From assembly GCF_002802985.1 (NCBI RefSeq), contig NZ_NVPT01000007.1:1-59664 (forward strand): a stretch of DNA of 59,664 nucleotides. Reading direction: 5' to 3'. Made by a program: the position numbers and the translations under genes. Shown here piece after piece: positions 8,001-14,668 of this stretch. The notes below the pieces were generated by a model, which ran no database searches, was not told the origin of the DNA, and was given only the letters and a program-made list of their open reading frames with translations. Positions within the stretch are counted from its first letter, which is position 1. The number at the start of each line of letters is the position of its first letter. This stretch comes from Geodermatophilus chilensis (GTDB taxonomy: Bacteria; Actinomycetota; Actinomycetes; Mycobacteriales; Geodermatophilaceae).

Positions 8001-11000
8001 CGGGCCGGGCTGCGCGCCGTCCGCGACCGGCTGGCGCCGGTGCTGCGGCCGGACGTGAAGGTCAGCCTCGGCGACGTCCCCGAGCTCGTCGCCCAGCTGT
8101 GGCGGCTGCAGACCGCCGCGCAGGGCATCGTGGCCCGCGCCTCGGTGATCCCCGGCCTCGTCGTGCCGCCCACCTGGAACCCGCTGGCCGAGCCCGAGCT
8201 GCTCGTCGGCCAGGTCGAGTGGCTGGAGCGGGCCGGCGCCGCCACCGACAGCGCCAGCGAGTTCGCCGTCGCGCTGCGCCGCTGGGTCGTGCAGGGCGAG
8301 GGGCCCGACCCGGCCGCCGGCACCGCCGTCGCCCAGCTGCGCGACGCGGTCACCGCGCTGCTGCGGGTGTGCCGCAGCAACCCGCGGCGGCTGGCCGAGT
8401 GGGCCGGGGACGACGGCCTGGTGCTGCGCTGGCAGATGACCCGGCCCGAGCGCGGCGTCGAGCACACCGGGCTGATGTCGCTGCGCCGCTGGGCCGACCT
8501 CGTCGACACCCTGGAGCCGCTACGCGTCGCCGGCCTGCACGAGGCGCGGGCGCTGCTGGTCACCGGCGAGCTGCCCGCCGAGGACGCCGTCCGGGCCTTC
8601 GAGCGCGGTCTGGCGCGGGCCTCGGTCGCCGAGCGCCGCGACGCCGCCGGCCTCGACGACTTCGACGCCGACGCGCACGAGCGGGCGATCAGCCGGTTCA
8701 CCGACGCCTCGCGCGCGGTGCGCGCGCACCTGCGCTCGGCGCTGCCCGCCTCGGTGCTCGCCGCCCGGCCGTTCGACGCCGCCGGCGGCGACGGCGAGGT
8801 CGGCGCGCTGCGGCGGGAGCTGGCCAAGGCCCGCCGCGGGCTGGGCGTGCGCGCGCTGCTGGCCCGCCACGGCCGGCTGGTCACCACCGTGATGCCGTGC
8901 GTGCTGGTCAGCCCGGACTCCGTGGCGCGGTTCTTCCCCGCCGAGGCCGGCCTGTTCGACCTCGTGGTCTTCGACGAGGCCTCGCAGATCCGGGTGGCCG
9001 ACGCGGTCGGCGCGCTGGGCCGGGCGAAGGCGGCGGTCGTCGTGGGCGACAGCCGGCAGATGCCGCCGACGTCGTTCGCCGAGCCGACCTACGGGGCCGC
9101 GGAGGACGACGCGGTCGAGCTGCTGGGCACCTCGGTCGAGGACGAGGAGTCGATCCTCTCCGAGTGCGTGCAGGCGCGGGTGCCGCGGCAGTGGCTGTCC
9201 TGGCACTACCGCAGCCAGGACGAGTCGCTCATCGCGTTCAGCAACGCCAACTACTACGACAACCGGCTCTCCTCGTTCCCGGCGCCGACGCACGGCCGGC
9301 CGTCGGCGGACGTCGACGGCCGCGGCATCTCGCTGGTCCGGGTCAACGGCACCTTCCACCGCACCGGCGCCGGCCGGCTGCTGCGCACCAACCCGATGGA
9401 GGCCAAGGCGGTCGTCGCCGAGGTGCTCCGCCGCTTCGACGCCGTGCCTCTCGGTGCAGGTCCGTCCGCGCTGCCCTCGATCGGCGTGGTCACCTTCAAC
9501 GCCCAGCAGCGGTCCTACATCGAGGGCCTGCTGCGCGACGCCGGCGACGAGCGGCTGGTCGAGGCGCTGGACCGCACCGACGGCGAGGGGCTGTTCGTCA
9601 AGAACCTGGAGAACGTGCAGGGCGACGAGCGCGACATCATCCTCTTCTCCACCGGCTTCAGCGTCGACGACCGCGGCGTGCTGCCGTTGAACTTCGGCCC
9701 GCTCAACCGGGTCGGCGGCGAGCGGCGGCTCAACGTGGCGGTCACCCGCGCCCGCCGGCAGGTCGTCGTCCTCTCCTCGTTCGACCCCGCGCAGCTGCGC
9801 GCCGAGCAGACCTCCTCGGTCGGCGTGAAGCACCTGCGCGCCTACCTGGACCTGGCCGCACTCGGCACCGACGCGCTGCCGCGGGACGCCCGGCCGGTCG
9901 CCGTCCCGGACCGGCACCGCGAGGAGATCGCGGCGGCGCTGCGCGACCGGGGGCTGAGCGTGCGCACCGACGTCGGCCTCTCGGAGTTCCGCGTCGACCT
10001 CTCGGTCGCGCGCACCGAGACGCCGGACGAGCCGGGAATGGCCGTGCTGCTCGACGGCCCAGCGTGGGCCCGGCGGCGGACCGTCGGCGACCGCGACGGC
10101 CTGCCGGTCGAGGTGCTGTCGGGGATGCTCGGCTGGCCCGCCGTCGAGCGGGTCTGGCTGCCGACCTGGCTGCGCGACCGCGAGGCCGTGCTCGACCGGC
10201 TGGTCGCCGCCGTCGAGGCGGTGCCCGCGGCCACTCCGCCGGCGCCCGTCGTCGAGAGTCCGGCGTTTTCCGCGGAAACCGCCGTCCCGGGACCCCCGGT
10301 GCCCGCGCCCGCCGAGCCGCCGGCGCCCGAGGTGCGCGCGATCGTGCCCCTGCGGTCCGCGCCGCCCGCCGTCGTGGAGCCCGTGGTGGCCATTTCCGCG
10401 GAAAACGCCGAGCAGGCCCCGGCCGTCCCCGCGGGGACCGCCGTCGAGACGGTGGCCATTTCCGCGGAAAACGCCGTCGTGGAGCCGGAGCCGACGCCCG
10501 CACCGGCGTCCCGGCCGGCCCGGCGGACGCCGCGCAGGGCCGCCGCCCCGCTGCTGGACGGCGAGACGGCGTTCACGCCCTGGAACCCGAAGGGCGGCCT
10601 GGAGCGCAAGGCGCTGGACTCGCTGGACGACCCGCGGGCCGCCCGCACGGTCCGGCGCGTGCTGGCCGCCGGGCTGAAGGCCGAGGGTCCGGTGCACCGC
10701 GACCGGCTGGTGCGGATCGCCGCGGGCGCCTTCGGGCTGTCCCGGGTCAGCGAGGCCCGCCGCGACGCGCTGCTGCGGCTGCTGCCCGACGGCGTCGTCG
10801 ACGGCGAGTTCGCCTGGCCCGAGTCGCTGGACCGCGCCGGCTGGACCGGCTTCCGCCGGCAGACCGCCGGCGCCGACCGGCCGCTGGAGCACGTCGCGCC
10901 GGAGGAGGTCGGCAACGCCATGGCGGCGCTGTGCCGGGCCGCCGGCGAGCTGGCCGAGGACGACCTGCTGGTGCGCACCGCCGAGGTCTTCGGCTACCGC

Positions 11001-11120
11001 CGCCGGACGCCGTCCCTGGCCCCGCTGTTGCAGGCCGCGCTCACCGGGGCGCTGGAGGCCGGCCGGCTGGTCCGCCGGGAGTCGGGACTGCTCGCCGCGG
11101 GCGGTCAGCCGATCGCGTAG
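5034..11120 (+). CDS. giant DUF4011/SF1 helicase/Vsr-like nuclease/DUF3320 protein (Hhe-like)
   Basis: 2028 residues. In order: a beta-rich N-terminal region; a transglutaminase-like domain (GTCLDT near 233, EGHAFLGYW near 257); DUF4011 (WKNSLLDLSLRNRLINY near 393); an SF1 helicase with Walker A EGPPGTGKS near 695, FDEASQ near 1312 and helicase motifs GDERDII and LNVAVTRAR; a Vsr/PD-(D/E)XK-like segment (LRDRGLSVRTDVGLSEFRVDL); a Pro/Ala-rich linker with three SAENA-type repeats; and a DUF3320-like C-terminus. DUF4011-helicase-Vsr-DUF3320 is the order of the antiphage protein Hhe, so nucleic-acid processing in defence is plausible. The transglutaminase-like cysteine and histidine could add proteolytic or transferase activity, which is unproven. 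Its last 16 bases overlap the convergent chitosanase gene. Confidence 0.85.
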   Translation: MSTTDVRPSDPSTRPAVAIQATSTPVLSYALAHNRVPVVSRLAFTNHGAAVHGATVRLGVRDAEGPIGSPVELLVDLDAGQTTVLSDVGLVMDPAAMLQIEEQRPGSIEIDLLVDGEDVGGTAVPVQVLAANQWLAAPVPLALEMLAAHVLPNHPSVTTLIGEAADLLEARTGSGSVQGYQSGPERVDEIVAALTEAMQRRAIRYTEPPAGWADVGQKVRTPGDVLDGRVGTCLDTVVTLAAALEQAGIRPLLWVAEGHAFLGYWREERSAESVATTDVAPLVNLVDLGLVRLVETTLLTSRGSAGADLHAPAYSAWLAGAGDLDRVLGVTDVHRARRDGIVPLPARTRGRDGAVQVVEYRPTVHSVAARPVERTPVASAQSGRPEIPARVQQWKNSLLDLSLRNRLINYSERAGLPLTVPTSHLAVLEDLLHEGTAVQLLPDDRIAAVHRERGLATARDLPDAQLAEVLVERRAVHAAVSEGGYLPRLRHLAYKAKTVREETGANNLYLALGSLVWELDGRPLRSPLVLVPVTLTPTSRNGVYRLALDDTGSSTPNYCLLEKLRQVHGLAVPGLTEPSEDGAGIDLDRALQAMRQALADAGLPHRVEATADLAVLQFAKYRLWKDLDEHWADLTANPLVHHLVHRPTEAFVDPVADTAGATDLDELAARCPVPADATQLRAVAEAGAGRTFVLEGPPGTGKSQTITNLLTRAVADGKRVLFVAEKRAALDVVARRLEAVGMGPFALDLHDKGAKASVVRAQVQAALEHAVAVDDEGMTADAEDLRSARRTLARYAERLHAENAAGLSYYTARTATLARRDGVPTLPVSPAFVAAASTETLTAVRHALALFPDIADLVRPSPRHAWAFVDTAQVDLLAAQQTAAAVDRAVRDLPPEPHLARVLREVRTPADLDALAHLLGGPATTLDVLDEVPTERWNVATTTVLGEVAAFSGAVHPGMERATPAALELPLADLYVAAQTAQAGRFMARRAGLRAVRDRLAPVLRPDVKVSLGDVPELVAQLWRLQTAAQGIVARASVIPGLVVPPTWNPLAEPELLVGQVEWLERAGAATDSASEFAVALRRWVVQGEGPDPAAGTAVAQLRDAVTALLRVCRSNPRRLAEWAGDDGLVLRWQMTRPERGVEHTGLMSLRRWADLVDTLEPLRVAGLHEARALLVTGELPAEDAVRAFERGLARASVAERRDAAGLDDFDADAHERAISRFTDASRAVRAHLRSALPASVLAARPFDAAGGDGEVGALRRELAKARRGLGVRALLARHGRLVTTVMPCVLVSPDSVARFFPAEAGLFDLVVFDEASQIRVADAVGALGRAKAAVVVGDSRQMPPTSFAEPTYGAAEDDAVELLGTSVEDEESILSECVQARVPRQWLSWHYRSQDESLIAFSNANYYDNRLSSFPAPTHGRPSADVDGRGISLVRVNGTFHRTGAGRLLRTNPMEAKAVVAEVLRRFDAVPLGAGPSALPSIGVVTFNAQQRSYIEGLLRDAGDERLVEALDRTDGEGLFVKNLENVQGDERDIILFSTGFSVDDRGVLPLNFGPLNRVGGERRLNVAVTRARRQVVVLSSFDPAQLRAEQTSSVGVKHLRAYLDLAALGTDALPRDARPVAVPDRHREEIAAALRDRGLSVRTDVGLSEFRVDLSVARTETPDEPGMAVLLDGPAWARRRTVGDRDGLPVEVLSGMLGWPAVERVWLPTWLRDREAVLDRLVAAVEAVPAATPPAPVVESPAFSAETAVPGPPVPAPAEPPAPEVRAIVPLRSAPPAVVEPVVAISAENAEQAPAVPAGTAVETVAISAENAVVEPEPTPAPASRPARRTPRRAAAPLLDGETAFTPWNPKGGLERKALDSLDDPRAARTVRRVLAAGLKAEGPVHRDRLVRIAAGAFGLSRVSEARRDALLRLLPDGVVDGEFAWPESLDRAGWTGFRRQTAGADRPLEHVAPEEVGNAMAALCRAAGELAEDDLLVRTAEVFGYRRRTPSLAPLLQAALTGALEAGRLVRRESGLLAAGGQPIA
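10267..10470 (+). repeat. three copies of the palindrome TTTCCGCGGAAA inside the helicase gene
   Basis: The 12-base palindrome occurs at 10267-10278, 10393-10404 and 10459-10470, spaced 126 and 66 bases, both multiples of three. Each copy encodes a SAE peptide (SAETA, SAENA, SAENA). The last two copies sit in a 26-base identical repeat (10385-10410 and 10451-10476). I did not see the palindrome elsewhere in the window. It occupies the low-complexity linker before the DUF3320-like end. Confidence 0.8.
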
Positions 11121-12040
11121 GGGTCGCCGTAGACCGACCAGCGCAGCGGCGGGACCAGGTGCAGGTTGCCGGCCTCGAGGAAGGACCGCTGCGCGGTGTC
11201 GACCCGGCTGGTGTCCTGGTGCGCCTGCTCGGTGCGCATGGCCGCCACCCGGGCGTCGAGGAAGGCGTGCAGCCACGCCGTCTCGTCGCCGCCCCGGGAC
11301 GGCGGGGCGGCCTCCTCCAGCGCGTCCGCCCGGATCCCGCCGAACGCGCCGGCCTGCTCGCCGGGGCCGTGCATCACCAGGGCGTCGTAGTAGACGAACT
11401 GGCCGAGCGCCGAGACGCCGTCCTCGAGCCCCTGCGCCACCGCCGGGTCGAAGTACTGCGCCGCGAGGACGTCGTCCTGCGCCTGGCGGAACAGCCGGTC
11501 CCCGGCAGCGGCCCGCCAGTCGTCGACGAAGGGCTCGCCCAGGCCCTCCTGCGTCACGTCGCCGATACCGAGCTCGGCCTGCCGCTGGATCGCGGGCAGG
11601 TACTGCTGCAGGTCGTTGCCGGGTGCCAGCTCGGCGTAGCGCTCGACCACCCGGGTCATGTCGCCGCAGCCGCTGCAGAAGCCGACCAGGCCGGCGGTGT
11701 AGCCGCGGTTCTCCGCCGGGACGCCCTCGACGTCCCACTCGATGTAGCCGTACTGGCCGCGCCAGTCCAGCGTGGGGTTCTCCGCGCTGGCGATCAGCTG
11801 CATGGCCACGTCGCGCTTGGCCGGAGCGGTGAGGTCACCGGTGTCCACCGGTGCCGCGGACGGCCCGGAGGCGGGCCCACCGCCCAGCCGGGGGACGACG
11901 ACCGCCGCCACCAGCACCAGCAGCGCCACCGCACCGGCCAGCAGCACCCACCGGCCGGTCCGCCGCGGGGGACGGCGGTGGCGGCCGGGGTGCCCGGGCA
12001 CCGGGGACCCGGGTCGCACCCCGGTACGCGCGCCGCCCAT
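11105..12040 (-). CDS. csn: chitosanase, glycoside hydrolase family 46
   Basis: 311 residues. GH46 enzymes hydrolyse beta-1,4 links in chitosan with inversion. The catalytic domain begins KRDVAMQLIASAENPTLDW, where E87 matches the family's acid glutamate, followed by YGYIEWDVEG with the likely nucleophile-activating aspartate near 103. GYTAGLVGFCSGCGDM, FRQAQDDVLAAQYFDPAV and GQFVYYDALVMHG are further family segments. The N-terminus is basic with one hydrophobic helix (WVLLAGAVALLVLVAAVVV), so the enzyme is secreted or membrane-anchored. The ATG at 12040 has a GGGGGAGAGG site before it. It converges on the helicase gene, with a 16-base overlap. Confidence 0.92.
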   Translation of the reverse strand: MGGARTGVRPGSPVPGHPGRHRRPPRRTGRWVLLAGAVALLVLVAAVVVPRLGGGPASGPSAAPVDTGDLTAPAKRDVAMQLIASAENPTLDWRGQYGYIEWDVEGVPAENRGYTAGLVGFCSGCGDMTRVVERYAELAPGNDLQQYLPAIQRQAELGIGDVTQEGLGEPFVDDWRAAAGDRLFRQAQDDVLAAQYFDPAVAQGLEDGVSALGQFVYYDALVMHGPGEQAGAFGGIRADALEEAAPPSRGGDETAWLHAFLDARVAAMRTEQAHQDTSRVDTAQRSFLEAGNLHLVPPLRWSVYGDPYAIG

Positions 12041-12196
12041 GACACCTCTCCCCCGTCGACTCCCTCTGGCCTCCCGGGGCGAACGCGCCGGCCCCGGCCC
12101 GGTGTTCCGCAGCCGCGCGCGACTCCCAGCCGGTGCACAGGGAGGTCCTCTACGGTCGGGTCTCCACCTGCCGCCGACAGGGAGGGACGCAGCACC

Positions 12197-13300
12197 GTGG
12201 ACGAGGCGCTGAACCCCGCCGGAGCGGTCGCCGACCTGGCCGGCACCCGCCGGATCGGCCTGCTGGAGCCCGGCGACCCGGACCGCATCGGTCCCTACGA
12301 CCTGCTGTGCCGGCTGCCGCGCGGCGGCCAGGGCGCCGACGTCTTCGTCGGGTCGGCCGGGGCGGACGGCGCGCTGGTCGTCATCAAGCGGCTGCCCGAG
12401 GGGGCGCCGGAGCTGGCCCGCAAGCGGCTGGCCCGGGAGGTGGAGAACGCCGCCCGGGTGAAGAGCTCCCGGGTCGCCAGCATCGTCGACCAGGACCTCG
12501 AGGCCGAGGCGCCCTACTACGTGCAGCAGTACGTCTCCGGGACGCCGCTGGACGAGTTCATGGCGCACCGCTCCGGCGGGCTGAACGCCGAGGAGCTGCG
12601 CCGCGTCGCCATCGGGCTGCTGCGCGCGCTGCGCGACGTGCACGCCGCGGGCGTCGTCCACCGGGACGTCAAGCCGGGGAACATCATCATCTCCGGGGAC
12701 GACGTGTGGCTGGTCGACTTCGGCATCAGCCGCTACATCGGCCCCGAGCCGCCGTCGGGCACCGCGACCACCGGGATGGCGGCGCTCGGCACGAAGCTGT
12801 TCGCCAGCCCCGAGCAGCTGGCCGGGGCGGTGCTCACCGAGGCCAGCGACGTCTACAGCTGGGGCATGGTGATCGCCTACGCGGCCGGCGCGGTGCACCC
12901 GGTCGACCCCGACGACACGATGCCGGACTCCGACTACTACCTGGCGCTGCGGGCCGGCCGGCTGGACCTGACCGGGGTGCCGGCCAACCTGCTCGACAGC
13001 GTGGAGAAGGCGCTGCGGTTCAACCCCGAGCGCCGCCCGACCGTGGCCCAGCTGGCCCGCCAGGTGGAGCAGCGCACCCGCTGGCTGGGCGAGACCTCGC
13101 AGATCCCCGACCCGCGGACGACGATGCGCGACCTGCGCTCCCTCGGCGCGGTCACCGAGGCGGCCCGCTACGAGCTGGCCCGGCTGGAACGGGCGGTCGC
13201 CGACACCTGGACCGGCTTCGCCGTGGCCGCCGTGGCGATGGTGCTGCTCGGCGTCGTCGCCGGGCTGCTGCTCGCCGTCCTGTACCACGTCGTCTTCTGA
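12197..13300 (+). CDS. membrane-anchored Ser/Thr protein kinase
   Basis: 367 residues. The kinase domain has a glycine-loop variant RLPRGGQGADV (40-49), VIKR lysine near 64, HRDVKPGN (155-162) and DFG (174-176), so it should be active. The activation region has ALGTKLFASPEQLAG. A C-terminal helix (AVAAVAMVLLGVVAGLLLAVL) would anchor it in the membrane with the kinase inside; there is no extracellular sensor domain. The GTG is preceded by GGAGGGA. It heads a compact operon with a 45-residue membrane protein, a GTPase and a GAP1-like protein, which suggests that kinase and GTPase belong to one signalling or defence pathway. Confidence 0.88.
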   Translation: MDEALNPAGAVADLAGTRRIGLLEPGDPDRIGPYDLLCRLPRGGQGADVFVGSAGADGALVVIKRLPEGAPELARKRLAREVENAARVKSSRVASIVDQDLEAEAPYYVQQYVSGTPLDEFMAHRSGGLNAEELRRVAIGLLRALRDVHAAGVVHRDVKPGNIIISGDDVWLVDFGISRYIGPEPPSGTATTGMAALGTKLFASPEQLAGAVLTEASDVYSWGMVIAYAAGAVHPVDPDDTMPDSDYYLALRAGRLDLTGVPANLLDSVEKALRFNPERRPTVAQLARQVEQRTRWLGETSQIPDPRTTMRDLRSLGAVTEAARYELARLERAVADTWTGFAVAAVAMVLLGVVAGLLLAVLYHVVF

Positions 13301-13343
13301 GATCCGTCGTCTCCTGAGCCCCCACCCCTCGAGGAGGAGCACC

Positions 13344-13481
13344 GTGTCCGGCTTGTACGAGCGCGCACTGGCCCAGCAGCGGCTCGACGCGCGCCGCCAG
13401 CGGTTCCGGGAGCGCCAGCGGGTGCTGCTGGCCGTCCTGGCCGTCACCACCGTCGTCTTCTTCGCGCTGTTCGTCCGCTGA
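13344..13481 (+). CDS. small single-pass membrane protein in the kinase/GTPase operon
   Basis: 45 residues starting at a GTG with a GAGGAGGAG site before it. The N-terminal half is amphipathic and strongly basic (QQRLDARRQRFRERQRV). The C-terminal half is one membrane helix (about VLLAVLAVTTVVFFALFV). The stop lies two bases before the GTPase start and 43 bases separate the kinase stop from this start, so translational coupling is likely. No family is recognised; a membrane tether or small regulator for the kinase or GTPase is inferred from position alone. Confidence 0.7.
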   Translation: MSGLYERALAQQRLDARRQRFRERQRVLLAVLAVTTVVFFALFVR

Positions 13482-13483
13482 CG

Positions 13484-14668
13484 ATGCGCCGCCGCGTCTG
13501 CCCCCGCTGCCTGGAGTCCCTGACCGCGCCCGTGTGGCGCGACGCCACCGGTGCGCCCACCCGGCCGCCGGTCGAGCGCCGCACCCGCTGGCAGCGGCTG
13601 CTCGACCCGCTGCGCACCGACCCGCTGCCGGTGCCCACCGCCCGGGACGCCGCCGGCGCGGCCGCGGCCAACGTGGTGCCCACCTGCCCGCGCGGGCACC
13701 GGCTGCCGCCGGAGTACCTCGACCGGCCGACGGTCGTGGTCGGCCTGGTGGGGCTGACCGGCGCGTCCAAGAGCACCTACCTGACGGTGCTCATCGACCT
13801 GCTGCACGAGGGCGCGCTGGCCTCGCTCGGCGTCTCCGTCGAGATGGACGAGGAGTCCGCCGCCCGCTTCGACGACCACCGCTACCGGCTGCTGGTGCAG
13901 CGCCAGCAGCTGCCGCTGACCCTGCCACTGCTGGGCGAGGGCAGCTCCCCGGACCCGTTCATGCTGGTGCTGCGCGGCACCGGCCGGAACGGCGCCGAGC
14001 GCGCGGTCAACCTGGTGTTCTTCGACGCCTCCGGCGAGCAGCTGTACCGCAGCGAGGACATGGGGCTCTACGGCCGGTTCCTCTACGCGGCGACGTCCCT
14101 GCTCGTCGTCCTCTCCCCCGGTGTCTTCCCGCGGCTGCGCGCGGTGGCCGACCCCGGCGAGGACTCGATGGGCCTGGCCCGGCACACCCAGATGGTGGTC
14201 AACCTGGCCAACGTGCTGCGCGCCGCCCGCAGCCTGCCGCTCGACGCGCACGTGGACGACGTGGCCACCGCGGTCGTGCTGAGCAAGGCCGACAAGCTGC
14301 GCGGCGTGCCGGACTTCCCGGTCGAGACGCTGCGCGACCCCGACCTGCGCGCGATGCCCCTGGCGCACTGGTTCGCCGACGTGCGCACGAACAGTTCCCG
14401 GCTGGTCGACTTCCTCGAGGTCAGCGGCGGGTCCAACCTGCTGACGGCGGTGCTGCACCGGCTGCCGCAGCCGACCGTGCACGCGGTCTCGGCCACCGGC
14501 GCCGACGCCCGGGACGGCGGTTACCCGCGGATCGCCCCGGTCGGCGTGCTCGACCCGCTGCTGGTGCTGCTGGCCCGCTCTGGCTTCCTCTCCGCGGAGG
14601 GCCTGAACCCCGAGGACAGCGCCCCCGAGGAGTACGGCGCCGGCCCGCGCGGCCAGTGGTCGCGGTGA
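13484..14668 (+). CDS. zinc-ribbon P-loop GTPase (double-GTPase-2-like)
   Basis: 394 residues. An N-terminal CPRC knuckle (C6, C9) and a CPRGH knuckle (C68, H72) probably bind one zinc. The GTPase part has P-loop GLTGASKST (90-98), a switch-like FFDASGEQ near 180 and SKADKL (267-272) in place of NKxD. This matches the uncharacterised prokaryotic GTPases found with GAP1-type partners in predicted conflict systems. It overlaps the next gene by the four bases GTGA and follows the small membrane protein by two bases. Nucleotide hydrolysis is expected; the target is unknown. Confidence 0.75.
   Translation: MRRRVCPRCLESLTAPVWRDATGAPTRPPVERRTRWQRLLDPLRTDPLPVPTARDAAGAAAANVVPTCPRGHRLPPEYLDRPTVVVGLVGLTGASKSTYLTVLIDLLHEGALASLGVSVEMDEESAARFDDHRYRLLVQRQQLPLTLPLLGEGSSPDPFMLVLRGTGRNGAERAVNLVFFDASGEQLYRSEDMGLYGRFLYAATSLLVVLSPGVFPRLRAVADPGEDSMGLARHTQMVVNLANVLRAARSLPLDAHVDDVATAVVLSKADKLRGVPDFPVETLRDPDLRAMPLAHWFADVRTNSSRLVDFLEVSGGSNLLTAVLHRLPQPTVHAVSATGADARDGGYPRIAPVGVLDPLLVLLARSGFLSAEGLNPEDSAPEEYGAGPRGQWSR

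Noticed and set aside
10385-10476. CRISPR-like repeat in the helicase gene linker
   Set aside because: Two 26-base repeats with a 40-base gap lie in frame inside a coding linker; there is no array, no leader and no cas gene.
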